Origin: Chitinophagaceae bacterium
GTDB lineage: Bacteria > Bacteroidota > Bacteroidia > Chitinophagales > Chitinophagaceae
Reading direction: 5' to 3'
Assembly (NCBI GenBank): GCA_023957125.1
Contig: JAMLHL010000004.1
Coordinates: forward strand, 177,115 to 241,114
Length of the DNA: 64,000 nt
Of this stretch, positions 55,021 to 63,038 are shown piece by piece. The position numbers were made by a program, and so were the translations under genes. Position 1 is the first letter of the stretch; every line of letters starts with the position of its first letter. Below the pieces are notes generated by a model. The model was given only the letters and a program-made list of their open reading frames with translations. It had not been told where the DNA came from and did no database searches.

Positions 55021-55094
55021 CGGGACGTAGCGCAGCCCGGTAGCGCACTTGCATGGGGTGCAAGGGGTCGCTAGTTCGAATCTAGTCGTCCCGA
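55021..55094 (+). tRNA. tRNA-Pro (anticodon GGG)
   Basis: Cloverleaf can be drawn by eye: acceptor CGGGACG / CGTCCCG with discriminator A, D-stem GCGC/GCGC with GG in the loop (AGCCCGGTA), anticodon stem CTTGC/GCAAG with loop ATGGGGT (U33, anticodon GGG, G37 as in proline tRNAs), T-arm GCTAG-TTCGAAT-CTAGT. CCA is not encoded. GGG reads CCC/CCU. Confidence 0.93.
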
Positions 55095-55897
55095 CTTACC
55101 AAGGCAGTCTTAATTCATTGAGGCTGCCTTCTTTATTTTATGCTCAGCAGCGCATCCCGCTTCGGGCGGGAGGGTCGCTAGTTCGAATCTAGTCGTCCCG
55201 ACTTACCAAGGCAGTCTTAATTCATTGAGGCTGCCTTCTTTATTTTATGCTCAGCAGCGCATCCCGCTTCGGGCGGGAGGGTCGCTAGTTCGAATCTAGT
55301 CGTCCCGACTTACCAAGGCAGTCTTAATTCATTGAGGCTGCCTTCTTTATTTTATGCTCAGCAGCGCATCCCGCTTCCGGGCGGGAGGTCAAAGTTCCTT
55401 AGTGTCCCGACTTACCAAGGCAGTCTTAATTCTGTTCTTGTCATATTCCCGCGGAGGTCGCTGTTCGAATCTTATCGTCCCTCCAAGGCAGTCTTAATTC
55501 ATTGAGGCTGCCTTCTTTCTTCGCTCTCAGCAGCACATCCCGGGCGGGAGGGTCGCAGTTCGAATCTGATCGTCCGACTTGCAAGGCAGTCTTAATTCAT
55601 GGGGCTGCCTTCTTTATTTTATGCTCAGCAGCGCATCCCGCTTCGGGCGGGAGGGTCGCTAGTTCGAATCTAGTCGTCCCGACTTACCAAGGCAGTCTTA
55701 ATTCATTGAGGCTGCCTTCTTTATTTTATGCTCAGCAGCGCATCCCGCTTCGGGCGGGAGGGTCGCTAGTTCGAATCTAGTCGTCCCGACTTACCAAGGC
55801 AGTCTTAATTCATTGAGGCTGCCTTCTTTATTTTATGCTCAGCAGCGCATCCCGCTTCGGGCGGGAGGGTCGCTAGTTCGAATCTAGTCGTCCCGAC
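55067..55897 (+). repeat. Tandem array of 107-bp units carrying the 3' half of tRNA-Pro, a terminator and a replacement hairpin
   Basis: The first T-arm is inside the functional tRNA (GTCGCTAGTTCGAATC at 55067). Further copies start at 55174, 55281, ~55388 (degenerate), 55457 (degenerate), 55552 (degenerate), 55655, 55762 and 55869. The perfect copies are exactly 107 bp apart. Each unit contains the T-arm and acceptor 3' strand (CGTCCCGA), the terminator AAGGCAGTCTTAATTCATTG / GGCTGCCTT, TATGCTCAGCAGCGCATC, and CCCGCTTCGGGCGGG, which sits where the anticodon arm would be. The acceptor 5' strand is missing, so no unit can make a normal tRNA. Confidence 0.92.
55101..55139 (+). terminator. Rho-independent terminator after tRNA-Pro, repeated in each array unit
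   Basis: Stem AAGGCAG / CTGCCTT closing a loop of TCTTAATTCATTGAGG, followed by CTTTATTTTA. The same hairpin recurs in most array units. Confidence 0.7.
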
Positions 55898-55900
55898 ATC

Positions 55901-55933
55901 GCCCGCCATAGCTTTAGCGAAGGCGGGCTTTTT
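55901..55933 (+). terminator. Rho-independent terminator at the array end
   Basis: Perfect 7-bp stem GCCCGCC / GGCGGGC with an AT-rich loop, followed by TTTTT. It directly follows the last T-arm copy (55869-55897) and differs from the terminator of the array units. Confidence 0.75.
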
Positions 55934-56094
55934 ATTTGGGAACATTCCCGCCATGCGGCGGGCTTCGTCAGGCAAGCCCGACAACTCGGTTACAAGGAAT
56001 TCCGAACAATAACACTGTACATTTGATCTGTTATTTTAAGACTTTAATGATCAGTTCATTTTGTAAAATGAGCTATTGATAAAGAGCAAACCCA

Positions 56095-56454
56095 CTAATA
56101 AGCCTGTATCAGCACATTCGCCGGTATGTGAAGTTTTTCAGTTAGCTTACGAATCATCGCCAGGCTCAATTTCCTCTTTCCTGAAAGTAACTCTGATTTT
56201 CTGGATCGATGCCCCAAAATTTCAGATAACTCAACCTCCGACATATTCATTTGCTCCAGTCTGAATTTGATAGCTTCAATCGGGTTAGGCTTCGGAACAG
56301 GATAACGTTCATTTTCATATTCTTTGATCAGTATAGAAAGGATTTCCAATTCGTCAGATTCTTTAGAGTCAGGCTTGATATTTTTTTGCATTAGCTTGTA
56401 AGCACGGACTAACGCATCTTCATACTGCTGATTATTTTTTATTGGTTTTAACAT
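56095..56454 (-). CDS. higA: HigA-type antitoxin (helix-turn-helix)
   Basis: 119 aa. The C-terminal half has the XRE-type helix-turn-helix SEVELSEILGHRSRKSELLS; the N-terminal half has the extended helical region typical of the HigA branch linked to HigB toxins. It is expected to bind HigB and to repress its own operon through the palindromes upstream of higB. Its start overlaps the higB stop by 23 bases, the higB-higA order characteristic of this type II family (toxin gene first). No other antitoxin is nearby. Confidence 0.88.
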   Translation of the reverse strand: MLKPIKNNQQYEDALVRAYKLMQKNIKPDSKESDELEILSILIKEYENERYPVPKPNPIEAIKFRLEQMNMSEVELSEILGHRSRKSELLSGKRKLSLAMIRKLTEKLHIPANVLIQAY

Positions 56455-56749
56455 AACTTATTTTTTTCGTATCTATGTTATCGTATTGCTTGTGAGTACC
56501 GAACCATATTACAAATACTATTTTTAACCGGTATTCAACATCCACTATTAACCGAAAGGCATTTCCATGAATATTGAAAACAACTCTTTTATCCGTTAAA
56601 ACAGAAGCATTTCTATACTGGGCTTTTAACTCGTTAGGATTGATCCAGTCGGCTGCGTTTACTTCTTCATACCAGGATAAAAGAGCCTGCTTCGCCTGAG
56701 GAAATTCCTCCCAATAACCCTTCAACGTTTTTACGGCAATAATCCTCAT
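56432..56749 (-). CDS. higB: HigB-type toxin (mRNA interferase, RelE superfamily)
   Basis: ~105 aa from the ATG at 56749 (MRIIAVKTLKGYWEEFPQAK). The remaining motifs SVLTDKRVVFNIHGNAFRLI and FVIWFGTHKQYD are those of the HigB_toxin family. HigB cleaves mRNA at the ribosome. The ORF can start at a TTG at 56755, but ATG 56749 fits better: the -7 promoter element ends within 4 bases of it, so the mRNA is possibly leaderless. It is overlapped by higA. Confidence 0.9.
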   Translation of the reverse strand: MRIIAVKTLKGYWEEFPQAKQALLSWYEEVNAADWINPNELKAQYRNASVLTDKRVVFNIHGNAFRLIVDVEYRLKIVFVIWFGTHKQYDNIDTKKISYVKTNKK

Positions 56750-56752
56750 TGG

Positions 56753-56760
56753 CAAATATA
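56753..56760 (-). promoter_or_regulatory. Candidate -7 promoter element of the higBA operon
   Basis: The - strand reads TATATTTG, an exact TAnnTTTG match. It is 3 bases from the higB ATG, so transcription would begin at or just inside the start codon. Confidence 0.6.
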
Positions 56761-56764
56761 CTAA

Positions 56765-56785
56765 ATGTTACCGTTTTGGTAACAT
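56765..56785. promoter_or_regulatory. Candidate HigA operator palindrome
   Basis: Perfect inverted repeat ATGTTACC / GGTAACAT with a GTTTT spacer, covering the region between the -7 element and the expected -33 position. Binding by HigA here would block the promoter. Confidence 0.6.
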
Positions 56786-56805
56786 TGGCTTTTCGTCTTT
56801 TCTCC

Positions 56806-56837
56806 TAAAGTATCATATTGTAAAAAATGATACTTTA
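56806..56837. repeat. Perfect 11-bp inverted repeat upstream of higBA
   Basis: TAAAGTATCAT at 56806-56816 and ATGATACTTTA at 56827-56837, spacer ATTGTAAAAA. It is AT-rich and close to the higB promoter, so it may be a second regulatory site or a binding site of a different repressor. No U-run pattern clear enough for a terminator. Confidence 0.5.
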
Positions 56838-56982
56838 ATAATGCTTGAATGAAAATATTGCAGGAAGAAAACAGATTCTTTAATCGTATGATAATCAATA
56901 TCTAATCGTCCATAAAAGCAACTAACTTCCTTAAATCATGCATAAATAAGTTCGATAATTGTACAGGCAGGCTGACTTCAAC

Positions 56983-57037
56983 AGGCAGTCTTAATTCATT
57001 AAGGCTGCCTTCTTTATTTTATGCTCAGCAGCGCATC
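56983..57037 (+). repeat. Orphan copy of the terminator half of the 107-bp array unit
   Basis: AGGCAGTCTTAATTCATTAAGGCTGCC..TTCTTTATTTTATGCTCAGCAGCGCATC matches the terminator-to-hairpin half of the units at 55067-55897 with about one difference, about 1.1 kb downstream. It lies right at the 3' end of the dacB-like gene, in the region where the unit's TGCTCAGCAGCGCATC may have originated. Confidence 0.75.
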
Positions 57038-57050
57038 ATTTTCAAACTAT

Positions 57051-58385
57051 TCAATTCCTCCCGGCTAACTGACTTAAAAATAAGCCCGCTTTTTCACGGA
57101 TATGATTAGCGGAACCCTGGTGATTATTCAGCAATATGGAAAAAATCAGCAGTCTTCCGGATTTTGCATACAAAAATCCACTGAGACACCATACCCCCGA
57201 CACGGAGCCGGTTTTTGCATAAATGGCAGCACCATTATCCCAATGAAGTTGTTGCAACGTCCCTTCCCCGGCGCCCGGAAAAAGATGTTTCATTTTGTTC
57301 ATTCCATACTCCGTTCTCAATTTATTGAGTACCCAAACAAAATCCCGTGGCGTAAATAAATTGTAGCGACTAAGACCGCTGCCATCCACCCAGCGTGGTT
57401 TTTGGGGAAATCCAGCCAGGTCGTTTTTCAACAAATAACGGATCATTTGTTGATCATCCAATACATTCACTTCTTGTCCGGCCGCCATCAGGAGGGTCTG
57501 TTCCGCATAAAAATTATCGCTTCGATGCATCATGATCCTGAACAGGGAGTCGGACGGCTGAGAATAAATTGTTCCTTCGGGAGTGATACCCATTGTTGTG
57601 GAATCAACCGGTTTACCTAAAATATCGCTCAGCAATTCCAAAGCAGATTGCAAACCATGGGTGATGAACGGCGTCTCCCGCTGCACATTTAACTCTTTGC
57701 CCTGGGTGATGAAAAATTTGTTTTCATCAAAGGATCGCTGCACAGAAAACACCTTAGCAGCCGTGTCGCCACTGAAATTTACCTTCCAGTTTATATCGGG
57801 TTCAGAATAAATAAATGCTTCTTCTCTTGCCATCGCCGCAATACTGCTGGAATCACGTACCTGATTCCACCGGATCACATTCCCATATATCGGGAAAACA
57901 CTCTTTTCGGCCATATAGGCCTCATTGTAATCGTCCCACATCCAGCCTTTTCCCCAGGCGGCAACCTTCCGGTTCGCAGCACTTACCACAATGTTTCCTG
58001 TCTGTTTTTTCAAAAAATCAAACGCCGGATGATGGTCAAAATCCGGGTGTAAAAAAGTAGGATCGCCGGTTGGGATAACAAAAAGCGTATCTCCTGTCCG
58101 CTTATACTTCAGCGCCACAATGCTGTCGGGCAAAAATTTAATACCGGCATAAAGGGTGATGATTTTTACATTACTGGCGGGAACAAAATATTTGTCCGAC
58201 TGATAATCATAAATCAATTTGTTTTTCTCTACGTCAAATACTGCAATTCCGGTATGCGCATCCCTAAAAACCGGATCACTGAATAATTGTGTCGCGGCCA
58301 TTTTGTGAATCTTACGCGATACCGAACAGGAAAAAAGAAAGAATACCAGCGGCAATGAAAAAATGACCCTTCGGAACACATGCAT
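57051..58385 (-). CDS. dacB: PBP4-type D-alanyl-D-alanine carboxypeptidase/endopeptidase, lipoprotein
   Basis: 444 aa. A signal with lipobox LFSC (Cys ~20) makes it a predicted lipoprotein. S13 motifs are complete: SxxK as SNVK (VPASNVKI, ~72), SDN (HRSDNFYAEQ, ~282), KTG as YAKTGSVSG (~391). It should cleave D-Ala-D-Ala or D-Ala-mDAP cross-links of peptidoglycan. Being a lipoprotein is a Bacteroidota feature of this family; E. coli DacB has no lipid anchor. Its 3' end abuts the orphan repeat at 56983-57037. Confidence 0.9.
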   Translation of the reverse strand: MHVFRRVIFSLPLVFFLFSCSVSRKIHKMAATQLFSDPVFRDAHTGIAVFDVEKNKLIYDYQSDKYFVPASNVKIITLYAGIKFLPDSIVALKYKRTGDTLFVIPTGDPTFLHPDFDHHPAFDFLKKQTGNIVVSAANRKVAAWGKGWMWDDYNEAYMAEKSVFPIYGNVIRWNQVRDSSSIAAMAREEAFIYSEPDINWKVNFSGDTAAKVFSVQRSFDENKFFITQGKELNVQRETPFITHGLQSALELLSDILGKPVDSTTMGITPEGTIYSQPSDSLFRIMMHRSDNFYAEQTLLMAAGQEVNVLDDQQMIRYLLKNDLAGFPQKPRWVDGSGLSRYNLFTPRDFVWVLNKLRTEYGMNKMKHLFPGAGEGTLQQLHWDNGAAIYAKTGSVSGVWCLSGFLYAKSGRLLIFSILLNNHQGSANHIREKAGLFLSQLAGRN

Positions 58386-58506
58386 AAACGTAGATCTGTT
58401 AATCGGGCAACAAATATCATGAAGTTAATAAAAAGTATTTAACAGGCGTGGGGGTGCGGGATACAGAGTGCAAGGAGCAGGTTTCAGGTCACCAGTCAGC
58501 TTTCAG

Positions 58507-58576
58507 CCTAATACCTAACGCCTAATACCTAACGCCTAATACCTAACCCCTGATACCTGCAACCTGAAACCTAATA
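58507..58576. repeat. Short tandem repeat, 14-bp unit, about five copies
   Basis: Unit CCTAATACCTAACG starts at 58507, 58521 and 58535, then decays (CCTGATACCTGCAA, CCTGAAACCTAATA). It fills the space between the dacB-like gene and the ureohydrolase gene, with no coding potential. Confidence 0.8.
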
Positions 58577-58581
58577 CCTCA

Positions 58582-59715
58582 TCAACTCCTCTCCTGCGCC
58601 CTTAACCAACGTTCGGGGATTTCATTGCTGCTGGCCTGCACATAATCCTGGTAGGAGCAGGCGATATAGGATTTATCGGGCAACTGCATCCACCACCTGC
58701 CGGTTTTCTTGCTTTGTAAAAAAACCGTATCTATTTCCGCAAAGGCCGTATTGAATTCAAAGAAATTATCTCTTTCGGCCAGCAAGGCTTCCTGCCTGCC
58801 CTGCCATTTCCCGTCCACAAAATACCAGATCATCTGGGCAATTTGCTTGGCTGCGAGTTGCTGTATATCATTTTCTACGGTATAACCATAAAAGCCAATG
58901 GAACTGAGTTCGGGGCTCATTCCGGCAAAACGGGTAAGTGTACACGCCTGTTCGCCATCCAATCCGTTTGGCGAAAGATAGTTGGAAGGGGCTACAGCAT
59001 GCTGCAAGGCCGTAATATCAAAACTAAGCATATTGGAATTGCGGATAACAGGCTCCATTTCATCCAGGTGTTCTTTCACCACGCCTAAGCGGTAACAGTC
59101 AAACCTGAGTTTGTCCAGGATTTCCAGCATCCGGGGATCGGTATAATAACTTTGAAATGCAATGTGATTGTAGTGTCTCACGAAGTTGGGCTCCCCGGTC
59201 AGCATCTCCATCAGGAAGTGGCTGCTTTTCAGGGAACTGTCGGTATCCAGATCAATCAGACCGTCTATCACCGCTACTTCAATGATCCGGTTCAATACTT
59301 TATAAGCGTTGTATTGCGCAAGCGTAAGATCGTGACTGCCGCCCAGAATAACAACCGTTTTGCCAACATGTAACAACTCACTTACAACGGTTCTCAATGC
59401 GGCATAGGTGTCGGTAATGGTTGCCCCATGCCTGATGTTACCTATATCCGCGATATGAATTTCCTTATGCCAATAATACAGGTCGTAAAACCGGCTCCGG
59501 ATAACATCAGGACCGGCGGAATATCCCGGGGAACCTTCTCCTCTTTGTTCACCACAACCTACCAGCACAATATCTGCAGCATCTATATCTGGCAGATCTT
59601 CTTCATAAACCGAAATTTCCCTTCCTATCTGCCCCTGACGGTAACTTTCATCATGAGAAAGGAGGAAGCGATTAACAGGATTTAAAAAATCAATGATGTT
59701 CAGCAAATCACTCAT
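58582..59715 (-). CDS. Ureohydrolase-family protein (arginase/formimidoylglutamase-like) with incomplete metal site
   Basis: 377 aa from the ATG at 59715 (MSDLLNIIDF). The first metal motif GGSHDLT is present (~130). The second, DAHxD in active enzymes, reads IDGLIDLD, so the His is Leu. The third, SxDxDxxDP, reads SFDITALQH, so one Asp is Thr. VGCGEQRGEGSPGYSAGPD and the C-terminal WYFVDGKWQ segments are typical of the Bacteroidota group labelled formimidoylglutamase. The dinuclear Mn2+ site is thus incomplete and activity is doubtful. The ORF extends upstream to 59841, but with a low-quality sequence. No hut genes are nearby. Confidence 0.75.
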   Translation of the reverse strand: MSDLLNIIDFLNPVNRFLLSHDESYRQGQIGREISVYEEDLPDIDAADIVLVGCGEQRGEGSPGYSAGPDVIRSRFYDLYYWHKEIHIADIGNIRHGATITDTYAALRTVVSELLHVGKTVVILGGSHDLTLAQYNAYKVLNRIIEVAVIDGLIDLDTDSSLKSSHFLMEMLTGEPNFVRHYNHIAFQSYYTDPRMLEILDKLRFDCYRLGVVKEHLDEMEPVIRNSNMLSFDITALQHAVAPSNYLSPNGLDGEQACTLTRFAGMSPELSSIGFYGYTVENDIQQLAAKQIAQMIWYFVDGKWQGRQEALLAERDNFFEFNTAFAEIDTVFLQSKKTGRWWMQLPDKSYIACSYQDYVQASSNEIPERWLRAQERS

Positions 59716-59840
59716 AGCAATGATTTTTACAAACCTACTGGTTCTATAGCAAAAATCAGAACAGAAACTACTAACAACCTGTGAAAATAAGCACAAATCC
59801 TTAGTGAAAACCCTTAGCCGGCAGGGCAAGGAATATTTCA

Positions 59841-62800
59841 CTATTTTTTCTCTGCGGCGGCCAGGGCCTCTAAAATACGTATGCCGGCGTCTCTTTCGGA
59901 ACCGGCAAGAGCAACTCCTTTTTTATTTTCAAACCTGTCTTTACTCCATTGCAAAATGTTTTTTAGCTGGGGGAAAGCCAGAATTTGCTGGTCCAGCCAT
60001 TCAATGGACCTTTCCTTACTATCCATAATTTCTATTGCCCGGGCCGATATCAAGGCATTGGAAGGTATAAAATTCCGGATGGTATTGTCTATGCCCGGCG
60101 TAAACCGAATGATACGATTCAACAATTCTTCTTCGTTTCCTGTTCTCAGCTTTTTGCTGCACAGGTATTCCATCCAGTCTTCCAGCCTGCTGTCTATCTG
60201 GTTGTCGTAGGGCTTTCCCACGCCAAGGTTTTCGGGCCATAACCTCGACTGATTGATATAGACCAGCGCTTTTTTATAATTATTTTTCTGCATCTCCTGA
60301 ATGGCCAGCATCAGCTTTGCTTCGCGATACAAAGACTTCCCTTCGGTGGCTCCTTCAAACGGTATAATCTGAATTTTCGTCAGCAGCGCCTCCGCCTCTC
60401 TGTATTTCCTGTTCAGCATCAGGGTTTTAGCATGCAGCATCCCCATAATGTATTGTCGGGGATGAGCTTTATAATAAGGAGCGGTAACAGCCAGGGCTTT
60501 TTCCTCTGCAGTATGCTCAATATAATATTCAGCAAGCAGCTTTTGAAATCTCCATTGCCCCGGCTCAAGGGAAACGGCTTTTTCCAGGTCTCTTAGACGC
60601 TGCTCCTCATCACTTCCCTTAAAAATGGCAGCCCGCGTGGCATAAAACGGGGGATAAGAAGATGTTTCCCCACACGATAACAACAGTTGCCTGGCTTCCT
60701 CCACCCTGTTGCGATCTTTATAGATCAAGGCTAACTGGTATTTTAAAAACCAATCGCTTTGTTTTTTGAGTAAATGCTCGAGCACCATTCCGGTTTCGGA
60801 ACGAAACAGGAAAACCAGATCGGGCTTGATAGTTCCAACCTGAACATTTTTGTTTTGTAGAAATGCTTCCCACAAAATGGATTCCGCACTTACGGGACTC
60901 AGAGAGAATACTTCAAGCGCATTGTTGTTATATCCTGCATTATAATACCATATTCCTAACTCGGCATAGGTTTCTGCAGGTAATTCATTTCTGATCAGTG
61001 AAGTAAACGACCGTTTGGCTTCTTCGGTGGATTGCCATACATATTTTTCAAACCGCGCAAAATGATTCAGCGGATCATAAGACAATATGGTCTCCAGTAC
61101 TTCATTCGCTTTTATCCGTTCGTTTTTATTTCGTAAGGCTACTGCCTGCAGCATTAAAGCGTCTATATTATACCGGTTGTAATCCACCGCTTTCCCTGCA
61201 TACTCAGCAGCCCGGTCGAAATCTTTTTCCCTGCTATACAGCCTGCTCAGTTCGGTATAGGCTGCGCTTCTGAATTCTGTAGTCAGCGCAGCGATGCTAA
61301 ACCCATCTTTTGCATCCACCATATTGCCCATAGCAGCGTTGATAACCCCGTAATAATAATTCGCATCCCCGGCATGGGTATCCATACTCAAGGCCCGGGT
61401 GGCCAGTTTCAAAGCATCGTCATAGCGCATATTGCGATACATCAGTTCCGCCATTTTTACCAGTGCCGGAAGATAATTGCTGTCTTTCTGCAGCGCCTCG
61501 CTCAGCTTTGTCTCCGCCTGATCGTACAGCTTTTGATCCATCAACTCTTTCCCCTGTATACATAATCCATATACCGTATTCCAGTCGAAGTTTTCAGGCA
61601 TAGCCGCCGGGCGTTTCAGACTTTCAAATTCGGGGTTGCTGTGGTAGATCAATTTATGGGTACCCAATGCGGCAACCAGGTCATTCGCATTGGCGGTTAC
61701 CGATACAGAATCCGCAAAAACCTGTAAAGGTGAAAGATTTAACTGATTGCTGTAGAGCATTTTGTCGCCGGATTTCACCTCTAATTTTTCATTGATCTGC
61801 TGGGCTGCGGAAAAATATATTTTCAACATTCCCTGTTCGTATTTCAAATTCAGCGCACCATAGGCATTGGCCTTAGTGATGCCATGCGTTTTGGAGACAG
61901 GGTACCAATATTCTTTCCAGGTATCCGTGGCGTAAGGAGCAAAGCCGATGTGTTTAAACGGAGTAAAACTGCTGCCCGGAGAATTCTGATTGAACAATCT
62001 TCCGGATTGAATTTCCACATATTGCCCATCGGTATCGGTGAGCAATTTTTCCCAAATCATCCCCTGCTGCGATAGTCCCCATATCCAGATCTTCCGGCCC
62101 GCTTTATCGTCATAGGTGCCATACCGCACCATTCCTTTTTGGTCATCGTGCCAATAAGCCGCGTAAAAATCCGCCGGTTTTCCAAATACGTGATAGGATT
62201 TAGGACCACCGAAATCATTCTGCTCATAGAAGTTGATATGTTTCCCATTCGTTTCATTCACCGGCCAGGAAGCGTATTCGCCGTTGTGCCCGATATATTT
62301 TGTACCCGGAAAAATAAACTCAAGATTCCCTTTTGCTTTTACACCCAAATTCATCCAGTGGTAATAGGGTTGCTCCAGTGGGGTGGCATTGTACCAAAAC
62401 GAACGGGTGGTGAAATAAGCTTTGTCTTGGGGGAGATTGATCTCTATGCGCCAGTTAGACCGGGTAAGCAAATCCAGCACGCCGATGATACAGCTAACGC
62501 TTCCATCAGCATTGCTTCTGGTTATATAATCCACAGGAGTGGCATTGGAAGGCGTATGCCCGATTATCCCGTAATTGGGTTCCAGTCCCCCGCTTGTCCA
62601 TGGACCGCGCATGGCAATATCCCTGAACTTCACCACATGGTTATAGTAGATAAAAGATTCACCGGATTTTTTTTCTATAGCCGCCCATATCTTGCCACCT
62701 ATCTCCGGGGTGATCAACACTTTGATATAGTCATTTTCCAACGCTACAATTTTCCATTGCTTTGGCCGGGAATGATCCGTGAATCCATCAAAACGGAAAT

Positions 62801-62954
62801 AGGGATAAACGGGTGAGAGCAGCGGCATGGGATTAGGATCTGAAAACTCATAGGTGTTAAACGATTGCAGGTATTCCTTAACCGTAGCGGGGGATTGCGC
62901 TATTCCTGAAAGAAAAAAACAACTACCAAGGGCGCTGACAATAAACTTTCGCAT
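59841..62954 (-). CDS. Secreted DUF5107-domain protein with TPR repeats
   Basis: 1037 aa. Signal peptide (KFIVSALGSCFFLSGIAQ). Residues ~40-430 correspond to DUF5107 (ALENDYIKVLITPEIGGKIW, SGGLEPNYGIIGHTP, EYWYPVSKTHGI), a beta-sandwich related to galactose-mutarotase-like and glycoside-hydrolase-adjacent domains. Residues ~480-1000 contain about ten TPR-type helical pairs (ALVKMAELMYRNMRYDDALKLA, YYYGVINAAMGNMVDAKDGF). It is probably periplasmic, possibly in carbohydrate handling, but the domain is of unknown function. It lies tail-to-head with the ureohydrolase gene (126 bases). Confidence 0.88.
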   Translation of the reverse strand: MRKFIVSALGSCFFLSGIAQSPATVKEYLQSFNTYEFSDPNPMPLLSPVYPYFRFDGFTDHSRPKQWKIVALENDYIKVLITPEIGGKIWAAIEKKSGESFIYYNHVVKFRDIAMRGPWTSGGLEPNYGIIGHTPSNATPVDYITRSNADGSVSCIIGVLDLLTRSNWRIEINLPQDKAYFTTRSFWYNATPLEQPYYHWMNLGVKAKGNLEFIFPGTKYIGHNGEYASWPVNETNGKHINFYEQNDFGGPKSYHVFGKPADFYAAYWHDDQKGMVRYGTYDDKAGRKIWIWGLSQQGMIWEKLLTDTDGQYVEIQSGRLFNQNSPGSSFTPFKHIGFAPYATDTWKEYWYPVSKTHGITKANAYGALNLKYEQGMLKIYFSAAQQINEKLEVKSGDKMLYSNQLNLSPLQVFADSVSVTANANDLVAALGTHKLIYHSNPEFESLKRPAAMPENFDWNTVYGLCIQGKELMDQKLYDQAETKLSEALQKDSNYLPALVKMAELMYRNMRYDDALKLATRALSMDTHAGDANYYYGVINAAMGNMVDAKDGFSIAALTTEFRSAAYTELSRLYSREKDFDRAAEYAGKAVDYNRYNIDALMLQAVALRNKNERIKANEVLETILSYDPLNHFARFEKYVWQSTEEAKRSFTSLIRNELPAETYAELGIWYYNAGYNNNALEVFSLSPVSAESILWEAFLQNKNVQVGTIKPDLVFLFRSETGMVLEHLLKKQSDWFLKYQLALIYKDRNRVEEARQLLLSCGETSSYPPFYATRAAIFKGSDEEQRLRDLEKAVSLEPGQWRFQKLLAEYYIEHTAEEKALAVTAPYYKAHPRQYIMGMLHAKTLMLNRKYREAEALLTKIQIIPFEGATEGKSLYREAKLMLAIQEMQKNNYKKALVYINQSRLWPENLGVGKPYDNQIDSRLEDWMEYLCSKKLRTGNEEELLNRIIRFTPGIDNTIRNFIPSNALISARAIEIMDSKERSIEWLDQQILAFPQLKNILQWSKDRFENKKGVALAGSERDAGIRILEALAAAEKK

Positions 62955-63038
62955 AAGAAGCCGATTAAAAAATTAAAGATATGGAAAAGCGGGGGGATCA
63001 GGGGAACGAAGGTTTTCTAATTCCTGCTTTCATTACAT

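Noticed and set aside
55502..55780. 92-aa ORF on the + strand inside the tRNA-derived array
   Set aside because: It is made only of repeat units and T-arm sequence and has no start context.
55067..55897. Possible CRISPR array
   Set aside because: The spacing is contiguous and identical between units, with no unique spacers, and no cas genes are in the window.
55067..55897. Possible integron with attC sites
   Set aside because: The units lack gene cassettes and no integrase is nearby; the unit is tRNA-derived.
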